Assembly (NCBI RefSeq): GCF_900103735.1
Contig: NZ_FMXE01000005.1
Coordinates: 172,626-236,625, forward strand
From: Algoriphagus alkaliphilus
Lineage (GTDB): Bacteria > Bacteroidota > Bacteroidia > Cytophagales > Cyclobacteriaceae
Reading direction: 5' to 3'
DNA length: 64,000 bases
Part shown: positions 29,101 to 35,733 of the stretch, in pieces
Numbering within the stretch: the stretch's first letter is position 1
Layout: the number at the start of each line of letters is the position of its first letter
The notes under the pieces: model-generated
Databases searched by the model: none
What the model was told of the DNA's origin: nothing
Seen by the model: only the letters and a program-made list of their open reading frames with translations
Made by a program: the position numbers and the translations under genes

Positions 29101-29255
29101 GCAACCCAGTCGGCAACTTCCCTTCCCAAGATTATGGAGCAGGAATTCAGGATCTAGACTGGATACCCAATGCGATCGACTTGCCAAACGGTCTGTATAT
29201 CATTCGATTGAGCACTTCCACCGGACAATTCACCCAAAAACTGATCAAAAACTGA
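20187..29255 (+). CDS. Giant T9SS-exported repeat surface protein (3022 aa)
   Basis: Signal peptide about residues 14-32 (HLLLVGLLVLWCGVSVG). The body is a very long beta-rich, Gly/Ser/Thr/Asn-rich repeat region. A module opening with W, G, STDWF and NWC recurs: a first variant near residue 37, then near 1017, 1390, 1813 and 2308 (for example GGTSTDWFTASNWCNG). Between these lie repeats such as TAQTFS, GTLTLSSG and GQPAGTFGSTAS. After about residue 2500 comes a different domain (GWRMIGTPITTTYST). The end is a T9SS type-A sorting domain: PIPNPFSEQTKIRFYLP, VSIYDMLGN and LPNGLYIIRLS. T9SS cargo of this type is anchored on or released from the cell surface, and an adhesin or fibre role is inferred. 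It overlaps the next gene by one base. Confidence 0.88.
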   Translation: MLNLSPESAYNLKIKHLLLVGLLVLWCGVSVGQTTYTWIGPNNGSWATPANWSPTRTTPATNDILRFNTGTTLTVLNVLTQTLGKLLITNNTNISLKPDTGGNRTLTISTVAPDALFVSAGSKLTILGIDALTDRTLTISSGNASASNIFQIDGILEVGIDNGQAGAAGALTRRSPATLNFGPSSEYIHARNAGTIPTASWNATSKLRITGTTITSPGGTSQNFGNVILNSPGLTINSAFSPTRIQGDFSISNSGTGSFVQGSSFTVDGNFSLTGGIYTSSNTANRTLTLSKDFNQSGGILNLSTVAGIIGTINLAGNFNQTGGTLTETNTGSGTINFNGLGGANIQTFTSGGTVSETINWIIPSNSIVQTATASSVFGGAGNFTINAGATLGIRATDGVATSTATGHVRSTGTRTFNAGANYIFNGSSNQSSNANFPALANTIRVENTGATGSNTVTFQRNTTLGGDLIVNQGNLDLSTFTLNRSAAGGTLSLAANTTLLVGGTSNFPANYTSNSLDCNSTVNYYLEGNQIVGAVNYGNLILSGSGIKTLQTGTTQICTDLTLSGAAQITGVIGLTIGRNVSINTGTTFNAASFSHNVGGNWTRAGTFIPGTSTINFNGANPGSVQSSTFNNLTFSGTGAKSASGSLTINGNVLISNNFNASTFLHTVAGNWTNNGTFTPNTGTITFNGLTAQTISGSSASPFQALTINNSAGVTVNSPISVATTLTLSSGNFSTAGNLTMVDESSILLTTPSASMTGAIQGTGDYDVTYQGGSRSSGSELSGAELRNVTLTSTSGSTLTAASNFTMKGQLNIPTGVTLQMGTFSIGPRLITTLGGGLLLTQSTSLAPLPSDVTWSFPVRFNRITGGQTVPFGIYEILDIQSTSGTTTLADEGSGDFVIRNQLNVSTPATVDASSSRVIFNANATQSIPGLAFRKLTLSGSGNKSFSTGTTLDKELVINSSAVALLGNINQSVETLILNGVSQAVGTYGSTASAATNKLAAFFGTTGTGILFVTNVCQDGKWDGSASTDWFDPANWCSGSVPIATTDVTIPATVNLPVINTTGAVARAITIESGASLTMTGTSELSVRGNWVNNGTFTAGSGTVLFEGTTAQTTSGSSSNTFRNLVIANTSTGVTLGSATSVGGILTLTQWVLAAGTNLSMSSGSEINRSAGSLSGTLQGSNAFDVSYTGNSKTSGPELTNTGLRNLTVNLTSGQTLTIGTAPALPDGNLSLTGGRINTGTNSIDRSTAGGTLTIGPGTTFITTRGGADAFPITYSSRIIDASSTVEYLGANQTVAANTYGNIILGGASGLKTFAGTTTIAGNLSILATTSASLGSANSTTNTLTLGGIGQPNGSYGSTASTALFKNSTYFGTTATGILNVTTSTLVCVSGYWIGGTSTDWFTASNWCNGVLPTATTDVLIPAVAPFKPVINAPGGVSRNITIESGASLSITGTQTLTVSGNWSNSGTFSPGTGTVAFSGTTAQTFSVTGTNPFQNLTLNNSAGLTLNSAVSVAGTLTLSSGTLASGTNLTMNANSEIVRTNGTLAGSIQGSNSYNLTYQGTSKTTGGEVSGAGLNNVSVTLSASQTLTAGGSFTVRGVLTIPTNVTLNMAGFNLAGNTLTTSGTGTLSTQSTSTIPLPLNRSWSFLVFYNNLAGGQRVVSGVYQNLSVELNSGTTTLSPDSDGAIEIASGNFTRTGTGGTLSPSTSLVIFSGPSAQSIPAINFNNLELKGGGDKTFTGAGNIGGNLSISGTAIARLGANNRTANTLTLAGIGQPAGTFGSTASTAAFKRPAFFGTTDIGLLTVSVSTAVCDPELTTWTGGTSTNWFTASNWCNNAIPTSISDVLIRSTAPNQPTIGANGANTQNLTIESGATLTISGAFTLTVGGDWQNNGTFVPGTTSTVTFAGIEDGTISGGNFANISFTGAGSKSASANLSISGNVLISDNFDAGDGTHTVGGNWTTNGNFSSGSGSITFNGTATQAIAGSFSSDFNNLILNNSTGLTLNSNVSIGGTLTLSAGTLAAGTRLTMNSNSEIIRTNGVLTGTIQGSSAYNLTYQGTSKTTGGEVSGSGLNSVLVSLDPSQVLSAGSNFTVGGNLNIPTNVTLNMAGFQLLGNTLTTSGSGTLRTQNASATPLPLNRSWSFLVLYDNLTGGQKVVSGVYQNLNVQLNSGTTTLGPSTEGPIEIASGDFTVTGSGGTLSAGTSLVIFSSPSSQNIPAITFTNLELKGVGNKFFTGSQNISGNLSISGTAVARLGSSNRTANTLTLGGVGQPIGSYGSTASAAAFKNAAFFGTADTGILNITTSSLICTNGTWIGGISTDWFTASNWCGGIPTATTDILVISTAPFQPIINANGAVARNITIQTGASLEITGAFTLSIHGDWANSGTFTPGTSSTVNFTGTPAATIGAGTFAKISFTGTGTKTINAILLVTENITPVSTAVVLSGSNTLTLNTGKTMEILSPGSLTTSSGRLILKPGAIYVNRSAANPTLEAQQTITGNKGWRMIGTPITTTYSTLTSGMETQGFPGSTNPTLQPNLLWWDETDKGTTLQGWRQPSSLSASAPAGRGHYFYIFNGASKPAPATGNYTDALPKTISVTGTEFNLASGSFNFGVTFTPRPGQLAVSGDSLIEVNQADQGFNMVANPTASILDFQSGTGWNKSNLDNTIYVWDPASGDFLYWNGSSGTLGSGRIAPFQAFWVKANAASPVLQLSGNGAKSLTSTSFFGRKLDTSPPTLELTIAGEGMRTQSFITFGADGKVGADVKDAYQLESLAEDWLLLYSFGSPRTRSPLVINHQPEPNQEDRVIPLHLAASKKGEPIKGNYLLDWKIPNQWPASSEIVLMDHINQKAIDMRKESMYSFTFEAPKATVSNARKTWDGLQVPQAVVFQTPYEVGEEEEINLSNNARLSSTANSKPKRPFTIYIGAFPNDRIEYLPEFPKLFAPIPNPFSEQTKIRFYLPVAEQAEVSIYDMLGNPVGNFPSQDYGAGIQDLDWIPNAIDLPNGLYIIRLSTSTGQFTQKLIKN

Positions 29256-29770
29256 TGAAGCGGACTCTATTTCTACTTTTCTTTTTCATCTCCGGTTTTG
29301 CAGGTACTGTGACATTGGCACAAGTCGATGATACCCGAAAAGCAACGCTTTCAGTTAGGGCTACAGCTACGGTGACGGATAACCTGCAGATGCTGACCAT
29401 CCGAAACCTGGACCTGATAAGCCCTCCCATCCTAGACAATAAAATTGTGGTCCCCCCTATCACTAGTGGTTTTGCGGGGATGTTTAAAATCATCGGAAAT
29501 CCAAATGCAAGAGTTCGGATCACATTTCTTCAAAATGAAATTCTGAAAGAGCAAAGCGAGGGATTCGGAGAAGTCTTCGCTGAATATTATGTAAGTAAGG
29601 CATTTGAAGATACGCAGTTTCAAAGTACTCCATTACAGGTGGGTGAAGGCAATGTCATTCTCAGTGATGTGGGTGTGCTTTTCCTTTGGCTAGGTGCCAA
29701 TCTGGATCTTTCCCAAGCGGTACCTGGACTATACCTGTCAGAATTTATCATCGAATTGGAATACATCTGA
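29255..29770 (+). CDS. Secreted DUF4402-like small protein (candidate pilin subunit 1)
   Basis: A 171-residue protein with a signal peptide (KRTLFLLFFFISGFAGTVTLAQ). The mature part starts with ATLSVRATATVTDNLQML and ends with PGLYLSEFIIELEYI, the same design as the clear DUF4402 protein at 30994-31536: an ATA-V-T-L opening, an FLWLG strand and a final edge strand. Start and previous stop overlap as TGATG, so it is translationally coupled to the giant protein. It is proposed as a fibre subunit assembled by the chaperone and usher downstream. The subunit role is inference. Confidence 0.75.
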   Translation: MKRTLFLLFFFISGFAGTVTLAQVDDTRKATLSVRATATVTDNLQMLTIRNLDLISPPILDNKIVVPPITSGFAGMFKIIGNPNARVRITFLQNEILKEQSEGFGEVFAEYYVSKAFEDTQFQSTPLQVGEGNVILSDVGVLFLWLGANLDLSQAVPGLYLSEFIIELEYI

Positions 29771-30405
29771 TGGCGATCGGAAGAATATATCGAAGAAAGT
29801 TTGGGGTCTTGATCATTGCCCTTGGCGGATTGTTTTCCTCCGGGATGGGCTATGCCCAACGAATCAACTTCAGCACTTGGACCGGGAGTGATGACATCAC
29901 CATAACACCGGTAATGGCCAGTCCAACCTTGAATTTCAATCAAAAGCAGTCCAATATATCTGCCAACAGCCCTGCAGTCACAATTAATCTTTCTGACATG
30001 CAGACGGTAGCTTATCGGATTGAAGCCCCTGAAGGATTTGACCTGACCGTAGAGGTGGATGCGCCTACTTTCCTTAGTCTGGGTGGCACGGGCACTGATC
30101 CGGCGACGCAAATTCCATTTCGGGTGGGAATTGCCTACAGTAATTTGCTAGCAGGCGATGAAATGACTGCAAAGGCAGGAGCTGTACAGCTCCCTTTGGG
30201 ATTTTACAATGTGACTTTCCCCGTCAATCGAAGAATGGCAGGTACACCCGGGCCACCGCCAACTCCGATTTCTGGGGACTATGTGAGACCCAAAGCAACA
30301 GCTTGGTTTTTTATACACGGAGAACTTGGCCCAATCGGCCCGGTCAATGCCGGGCAGTACTTGGGAGATATTACTATCAACGTCTATTTCACCAGCAATG
30401 AGTAA
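29770..30405 (+). CDS. Secreted beta-rich protein (candidate pilin or tip subunit 2)
   Basis: A 211-residue product from the ATG at 29770, which overlaps the previous stop as TGATG. The frame is open further upstream but inside the preceding gene. The signal peptide is FGVLIIALGGLFSSGMGYAQ. The mature sequence is strand-rich (ITITPVMASPTLNFNQKQSN) and ends GDITINVYFTSNE. No known domain was recognised. Its position among DUF4402-like genes and the similar terminal strand suggest a minor or tip subunit of the same structure. The last 8 bases overlap the next gene. Confidence 0.7.
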   Translation: MAIGRIYRRKFGVLIIALGGLFSSGMGYAQRINFSTWTGSDDITITPVMASPTLNFNQKQSNISANSPAVTINLSDMQTVAYRIEAPEGFDLTVEVDAPTFLSLGGTGTDPATQIPFRVGIAYSNLLAGDEMTAKAGAVQLPLGFYNVTFPVNRRMAGTPGPPPTPISGDYVRPKATAWFFIHGELGPIGPVNAGQYLGDITINVYFTSNE

Positions 30406-30844
30406 GACATTCCGACATATCGCGGTGATGGTTTTCCTTACGGTAATGGGGACTCTAGCCCATGCCCAAGTGGTGGCTATCCAGCTGGAAATCCCCGCAG
30501 GAATCAATTTCAGCGCACAGGTATTGGATCCGATGGAAGGAGGAACTTGGGAAAACAGCAATGCGAAGGTTTGGGTGGGGATTGAGGCGCATGAAAACCT
30601 GACTTTTCTGCTTGATCTGGTATTCCCGGAGAGGGAAATCTTGCCTCCTCCCGAAGCCTACTTCCTAAATGATGGAAGTGCAGATTTCGAAACAGCGAGT
30701 AAGCTGGGTGTCGGATCACAAGAACTTCAGATGAAAAATCTTCCGAGGCTAATTCGAAACATGGAACCCAGACCCTCTCAACTTCAGGCTTGGCTTGGAC
30801 TGCCGACCCTCAATGGAATTAAAATAAAAATAGAATACCCTTAA
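30398..30844 (+). CDS. Secreted small protein (candidate pilin subunit 3)
   Basis: A 148-residue product starting at the ATG 30398-30400, inside the end of the preceding gene (ATGAGTAA overlap). Signal peptide RHIAVMVFLTVMGTLAHAQ. The mature part includes VVAIQLEIPAGINFSAQVLD and ends LNGIKIKIEYP, again a terminal alternating strand. No family was recognised. Tight coupling to its neighbours supports co-assembly or co-export. Confidence 0.7.
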   Translation: MSKTFRHIAVMVFLTVMGTLAHAQVVAIQLEIPAGINFSAQVLDPMEGGTWENSNAKVWVGIEAHENLTFLLDLVFPEREILPPPEAYFLNDGSADFETASKLGVGSQELQMKNLPRLIRNMEPRPSQLQAWLGLPTLNGIKIKIEYP

Positions 30845-30993
30845 CTAAAACATGCAAACCCATAAAATCATGCCTATGGAAAAAGTCTTCAAGTAAATCA
30901 CGCCAAGGATATCCCGGATATCTGAAGCAAATTAAAAAGTACAAAATCCAATCATTATCAATTTCTTATTTATCTAAACAAACAAAAAACAAA

Positions 30994-31536
30994 ATGAAAA
31001 CAATCTTAAAATCCGTATTGACCCTTGGCCTCGTAGTAGGTTTGGGTTTCGCTGCAAATGCACAGAAAACTGCAACTGCACCAGCTTCAGCTACAGTATT
31101 GGCTGATTTAACAATCACATTGGATGCAACTCAGAATGAAATTGACTTTGGTAATCTTTCTGCCAACACTCCTGGGGTCATTGTCCATGATGCTAATGGT
31201 CCGGCTGGTAATGCTAACACAGGAAGTAACACCCAGGTGGCGCGATTCGACTTGGCCGGTGCTAATTCAGCTGTCACCGTATCTTATGATCCTACAGTAA
31301 CCTTATCCAATACAGACCCAACTCCAGCCACTATGACAATGACTCCGGAAGTTGTTGGTGCGGCTTTGGCTACTGATCAGGCAACAGCAACTGCTGTAGC
31401 ACGTGGTTCACAGGTCACGCTGGCAGGCACTACTCCAGTTTACTTTCTATGGGTAGGTGGCACTATTCCCGCACTTGCTAGCCAAGCTACAGGAACATAT
31501 TCAGGAACATTCAACATTGAAGTTGAATACAATTAA
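30994..31536 (+). CDS. DUF4402 domain secreted protein (candidate major pilin subunit)
   Basis: A 180-residue protein with a clear signal peptide (TILKSVLTLGLVVGLGFAANAQ). The mature part matches DUF4402: an ATVLADLTITL opening, IDFGNLSA, then QVTLAGTTPVYFLWVGGTI, and the closing strand ATGTYSGTFNIEVEYN. It is separated from the previous gene by 149 bp and followed by a strong terminator, so it may have its own promoter and be the most abundant subunit. Codon usage and base composition look similar to a highly expressed gene. DUF4402 proteins are known from predicted fimbrial loci; the role is inferred. Confidence 0.8.
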   Translation: MKTILKSVLTLGLVVGLGFAANAQKTATAPASATVLADLTITLDATQNEIDFGNLSANTPGVIVHDANGPAGNANTGSNTQVARFDLAGANSAVTVSYDPTVTLSNTDPTPATMTMTPEVVGAALATDQATATAVARGSQVTLAGTTPVYFLWVGGTIPALASQATGTYSGTFNIEVEYN

Positions 31537-31543
31537 TTCCATC

Positions 31544-31580
31544 AAAGCCGACAGGGATTTCCTGTCGGCTTTCTTTACTT
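31544..31580 (+). terminator. Rho-independent terminator after the DUF4402 gene
   Basis: Perfect 12-bp stem AAAGCCGACAGG (31544-31555) with CCTGTCGGCTTT (31561-31572), 5-nt loop, then CTTTACTTT. It lies between the subunit gene and the chaperone gene and ends 8 bp before the chaperone start. It probably attenuates rather than fully separates expression, keeping subunits above chaperone and usher. Confidence 0.85.
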
Positions 31581-31587
31581 TAGCCTT

Positions 31588-32418
31588 ATGAAAAATCATC
31601 TACCAGCTATTTTCGCATTTTTCCTTTGCCTTATTTCTTATTCGGCTTTGGCACAGGTTTCCCTTGCACCCACCACGGTCTTTATAGATCAAAACGGGAT
31701 TGGGACCCTCTTTGTCACCAATCCGGGCGATACCCCTCAGGAAATCAATGTGAGTTTCCTCTTTGGGTATCCTGGAAATGACGAATTGGGCAACCTGACT
31801 ATGGTCTATGGGGACAGCCTTAGTGAAAAGCAATTTGGAATGGGAGATCGCCTTCGGGCTTTTCCGAGGACCTTTATTCTGGCCCCTCAGCAGCAGCAGA
31901 CGGTACGGCTTCAGGTCAGACCGGATCGTACTTTGGCACCGGGCACCTACTTCACCCGAATCAAAGTGACTTCCAATGCCCAAACTACAGATGTGGAGGA
32001 AACCAACACCGAAGGAGTTTCAACTCAGGTAAACTTCAAGTTTGATCAAATTATCGCAGCTTTCCAGAAAGTGGGAGCGGTAAGTACAAGCTTGGAATTT
32101 GGAGAAGTAGAAACTGAAATCGCAAATAACATCGTAAGGATCATTCCTGAATTTAAGGTAACGGGGAATTCGCCCTATCTTGGAAGTGTAACTGCAAGCC
32201 TGAAGAATAAAACCGGACAGGTCTTGGCTGAACAGCAGCAAACTGTTGCTTTATATTTCTCCGGAAAACGTTCAGTTGAACTGAAACTTCCCGAAAACCT
32301 TCCATCAGGTGAATACGATGTAGTTTTGACCTACGAAACTCGAAGATCAGACATCCCTTCTACTGATTTGGTTCAGTCCCCTGCGGTGCGTACGACAGTG
32401 AATTTGAAAATTCAGTAA
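31588..32418 (+). CDS. PapD-like periplasmic pilus chaperone
   Basis: A 276-residue protein with signal peptide LPAIFAFFLCLISYSALAQ. The N-terminal immunoglobulin-like domain shows the chaperone pattern: VSLAPTTVFIDQNGIGTLFV then TNPGDTPQEINVSF. Later come RAFPRTFILAPQQQQTVRLQ and LAPGTYFTRIKVTS, equivalent to the P-x-x-x-x-L-x-P-x-x-x-Q-x-(I/V)-R strand of PapD-type chaperones. The C-terminal domain follows from about residue 150. Such chaperones cap subunit edge strands in the periplasm before delivery to an usher. It is followed after 41 bp by the usher-like gene. Confidence 0.8.
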   Translation: MKNHLPAIFAFFLCLISYSALAQVSLAPTTVFIDQNGIGTLFVTNPGDTPQEINVSFLFGYPGNDELGNLTMVYGDSLSEKQFGMGDRLRAFPRTFILAPQQQQTVRLQVRPDRTLAPGTYFTRIKVTSNAQTTDVEETNTEGVSTQVNFKFDQIIAAFQKVGAVSTSLEFGEVETEIANNIVRIIPEFKVTGNSPYLGSVTASLKNKTGQVLAEQQQTVALYFSGKRSVELKLPENLPSGEYDVVLTYETRRSDIPSTDLVQSPAVRTTVNLKIQ

Positions 32419-32459
32419 TGACCCGACTCACTATTGATTGATAGCAATCACCCTTTCAA

Positions 32460-35105
32460 TTGCTGACCTTCCCTAAACTCTTTCTTGGCTTGCTGCTTTT
32501 TTTTGCGGCTTGCTTCCAACCTGTTTTTGCCCAGCAAGAACCGGATGGGGAGGTGATGCTCAATTTCAATTACCCGGCAGTAGGCAATGTTTACCTGAAC
32601 GGGGTATTTTTTGGAGATGTGGCTTTTCTTCCCTTGGGAGAAGTTTTGAGTATGCTCCATATTTCTACCGAACGAACGGAAAGTGGAAAAGGCCTAAAAG
32701 GTGCCTATCCCACAAAAAACGACAATTGGTCCGTAGACCCTGTCACCAATAAACTCATCATCAAAGGGAAATCCGAGGCCCTCGAAGCGGATAAATACTA
32801 CCTGGGTGAACTCGACCTTTTTCTTCACCCGGATTACTTCAAAAAGATTTTTGGCATCACCTTCACCGTGAATATCTACGCTTTGAGCTTGAGTATGAAG
32901 TCTGACTTCACCCTTCCAATCGAAGAGCGGCAAAAGCGGGAAAACATCCGAAGGCAACTTCAACAGCGGAATAACCTAGACACCCTGTCGGCTCCGCTAA
33001 TTTATAATCGGGAGAGAAAAGCCCTCAGCCTTGGAGTATTGGATTACAATGTCAACTACACCACTTCCGATGTTGGAAATAACCTCGGGCTATTTCTCAA
33101 TGCCGGCATGGAACTGCTTGGAGGTGATCTGCAGGGGAGTTTTAACGGGAACCTGAATAATGGCAACCTGCTCAATAGTTTCTCAGGTCTACGCTGGAGG
33201 TATGTGCTTCCGGGAGGTATGACCCCCGAACGAAATGTCGGCATGGCCAGTATCAGCGCAGGGCAAATCAGTACCACAAGTTTTTCGAATGCCGCCAACT
33301 TGGTCGGTGTTTCAGTCACCAATAATCCGGTGATTCCCCGTTTGGAATTGGATGTATTTATCATCGATGGAACGACTGTTCCCGATTCAGAAGTCGAGCT
33401 TTTGATTGGGGGGCAACTGGTGGATTTTACCAGGGCAGATGAGGTAGGATACTACCGATTCAATGCCCCCGTAACCTACGGAACAGTTCGACTGAGTACA
33501 AGAATTTACACTCCACAGGGAGAAGTCATCATTCAGGACCGACAGATTCAGGTTCCATTTAGCTTTTTGCCAAAAGGTTTTGTAGGCTATAATATCCAAG
33601 CTGGCCTGCCACAGTTTACTTTTGACAGCTTGGGAACCGGCATGACCTCTCATGCAGACATTTCCTACGGAATCACGAATGCGCTGACCGTCCGTGCTGG
33701 TGCCGACCAAGGAGCGATTTTTGGGGAAAGGGCCATTTATCCGGTTTTTGGGCTTTCGGCACGGCTATTTCAGCAATATCTGCTCAATGTGGATGCACTT
33801 CCTGATCGCTACTATCGCGCAAATGCGAGCGTATTCTATTCGGATAACACCACCATCAATGCACAATTCACTGAATACAATCAAAATTCCGCTCTTAATT
33901 TCCGGGGACAAACACGGGACGGAAACCTCAACGTTTTTTATCCTTTCAAAATCCTCGGCAAATTCTCAGGCTTCCGGGTAACCGGCGAGCGAATCTGGTT
34001 CAATACAGGCTTAGGAGTAAACAATTACCAATTTGATTTCAACACCCAAATCAACCGGGTAGTGGTCCGCTTCAATTACCGCGGTGGCGCTCGTGGATTG
34101 ATCAATGACCCGGAAAATACCAGTCAGAATCAATTCGGACTCTTCACCAGTTCACTGACTTATACCCTACCCCGAAGCCCCGGAATCCCGGTTTATGTCC
34201 GAGGGCTTTTTCTACGTGGGCAATTCAGATATTCCACCCTTCTCAAGCAAGGAGAATCTGTGAGTTTCCTGCTTTCCCAGACCCTCTTCAAAAATGGGCG
34301 CTTTACCTTGGGATATGATCGAGAGCTCCTCCGCGATCTGTCTAGATTCCAGGTTGGATTCCTTTATGATTTTAATTCATTGAGATCCTCCACGCAATAC
34401 ACGAAAGGAACTAATGGACATGCATTCCAACAGGGGTTCAGCGGTTCATTAGCTTATGACCCTGCCGGTGGCATGATCATTCCAAGTAACAGAGATCAGG
34501 TCACCCGCTCAGGTGCAGCTGTGAGACTTTTTGTTGACAGCAATGAAAACGGCCTGTTTGATGAGGGCGAAGAAATAGTTCCTGCCAAGGCAATCCGACT
34601 GGATCGATCCGCAAATATCCTCATCGGAACAGACGGAATTCTGAGAATCACACAGCTTCAGAGTTATTGGAAATATCGCCTCGATATTGATATTACCGCG
34701 CTTCCAAACCCGAATCTGGCTCCAAAGCTGAAAAGTTTTTCCTTTGTCGCCGAACCAAATCGTTTCAGACAAATTGATATCCCACTGTATCAGACGGGCA
34801 TTATTGATGGCTTTGTGTTGGTGGAAAAAAATGGACAGACTCAAGGACAGGGAGGATTAAGACTGGAATTAATCCGTGAAGGCGAGTCCGAACCTGTGGA
34901 GATCATTCGGACATTTACCGATGGAAGCTTTTATTCCTATGGCCTTTTACCAGGAAAATACAAGTTGCGCATTGACTCAAAACAGCTGGAATTCATGCAG
35001 GTGAATTCCATTCCAGGTCAATTGGAATTTGAGATTAAAGCACTGGCAGACGGAGACTATCTTGAGGGATTGACTTTAGTACTTAGCCCAGCGGGAAAAC
35101 AATAG
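32460..35105 (+). CDS. Usher-like outer membrane protein
   Basis: An 881-residue protein with a signal peptide (FPKLFLGLLLFFAACFQPVFA). The start is TTG at 32460. An ATG at 32418 overlaps the chaperone stop and is in the same frame, but meets a TGA after seven codons. The N-terminal part (about 30-160) could be a subunit- or chaperone-binding domain. The middle (about 185-660) is a run of alternating strands typical of a beta-barrel, with a plug-like insert near 290-380 (VPDSEVELLIGGQLVDFTRA). The C-terminal part holds LFVDSNENGLFDEGEE and a carboxypeptidase-regulatory-like domain (TFTDGSFYSYGLLPGKYKLR). This resembles ushers of non-classical fimbriae. The assignment rests on layout, gene context and the chaperone next door. 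Confidence 0.72.
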   Translation: MLTFPKLFLGLLLFFAACFQPVFAQQEPDGEVMLNFNYPAVGNVYLNGVFFGDVAFLPLGEVLSMLHISTERTESGKGLKGAYPTKNDNWSVDPVTNKLIIKGKSEALEADKYYLGELDLFLHPDYFKKIFGITFTVNIYALSLSMKSDFTLPIEERQKRENIRRQLQQRNNLDTLSAPLIYNRERKALSLGVLDYNVNYTTSDVGNNLGLFLNAGMELLGGDLQGSFNGNLNNGNLLNSFSGLRWRYVLPGGMTPERNVGMASISAGQISTTSFSNAANLVGVSVTNNPVIPRLELDVFIIDGTTVPDSEVELLIGGQLVDFTRADEVGYYRFNAPVTYGTVRLSTRIYTPQGEVIIQDRQIQVPFSFLPKGFVGYNIQAGLPQFTFDSLGTGMTSHADISYGITNALTVRAGADQGAIFGERAIYPVFGLSARLFQQYLLNVDALPDRYYRANASVFYSDNTTINAQFTEYNQNSALNFRGQTRDGNLNVFYPFKILGKFSGFRVTGERIWFNTGLGVNNYQFDFNTQINRVVVRFNYRGGARGLINDPENTSQNQFGLFTSSLTYTLPRSPGIPVYVRGLFLRGQFRYSTLLKQGESVSFLLSQTLFKNGRFTLGYDRELLRDLSRFQVGFLYDFNSLRSSTQYTKGTNGHAFQQGFSGSLAYDPAGGMIIPSNRDQVTRSGAAVRLFVDSNENGLFDEGEEIVPAKAIRLDRSANILIGTDGILRITQLQSYWKYRLDIDITALPNPNLAPKLKSFSFVAEPNRFRQIDIPLYQTGIIDGFVLVEKNGQTQGQGGLRLELIREGESEPVEIIRTFTDGSFYSYGLLPGKYKLRIDSKQLEFMQVNSIPGQLEFEIKALADGDYLEGLTLVLSPAGKQ

Positions 35106-35218
35106 GTATTCAAGTTACCGGTCCCGATAAAAAAAATGATTGGGCGATGTGAAAGTTGCAGCGGTGATCCATCGGCTATAACCCCTCAGAATCCGAAATC
35201 CGGGCAGGATGCTACTTT

Positions 35219-35509
35219 TTACACCCTTAAGAACTTCTCCACCAAGTCCCTCCATTCCTCTTCTAAACTTAAAATTGGTCGCTTCTCCATCGCTTTCGAA
35301 TACCAATAATCAGCATTCCACAAGTCTCCTTCTTTGCGATGAAGATAGGCATGAACTCTAGCCGCGCTTTTTCCAGAAAGGTGATCTACCTGATCATGGG
35401 CTGATTTCCAATCGCCCTTACCATCAAACCATAGTGCTAAAAGCTCAGGGCCAAACAACTCTTTCTCCGGATCCATTTTCAAGAAGGTAAATGCCAGTTC
35501 GTTTTTCAT
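35219..35509 (-). CDS. Small conserved hypothetical protein
   Basis: A 96-residue soluble protein, start ATG 35507-35509. The centre is W- and H-rich: LLALWFDGKGDWKSAHDQVD, then ARVHAYLHRKEGDLWNADYW. The pattern HAYLHRKEGD followed by NADYWY looks strongly conserved, and I recall similar short proteins in several phyla, but no named function. It lies alone between the fimbria-like locus and hppA on the opposite strand. Acidic, with no signal or membrane segment. Confidence 0.7.
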   Translation of the reverse strand: MKNELAFTFLKMDPEKELFGPELLALWFDGKGDWKSAHDQVDHLSGKSAARVHAYLHRKEGDLWNADYWYSKAMEKRPILSLEEEWRDLVEKFLRV

Positions 35510-35660
35510 AGTTCAACTCTTTTTCAGAAATCAAATTAAAAATTTAACTAGAAGGATTTCAATGAAAAAGTAAGTTTTTCGGCAAAGAACTGAATTTCAA
35601 ACAACTACGCAACCTCTGTTTGATTTCAAAAATCCGCCAAATCTCCAATCTCCCAATCCA

Positions 35661-35691
35661 GTTGGCTGGTATTGGATTAATTCTATATTTG
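35661..35691 (+). promoter_or_regulatory. Bacteroidetes-type promoter of hppA
   Basis: TTG at 35662-35664 and TATATTTG at 35684-35691 match the Bacteroidetes -33 (TTTG) and -7 (TAnnTTTG) boxes, with a 19-bp spacer. The start codon of hppA lies 42 bp after the -7 box, allowing a short leader. Confidence 0.65.
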
Positions 35692-35733
35692 CCCAATTAA
35701 TTTTCAAAAACCCAAATCGAATCAAAAGATAAT

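Noticed and set aside
20187..29255. Giant protein as an autotransporter (type V secretion)
   Set aside because: There is no C-terminal beta-barrel; the end is a T9SS sorting domain with NPF, YDMLG and NGLYIIRL motifs.
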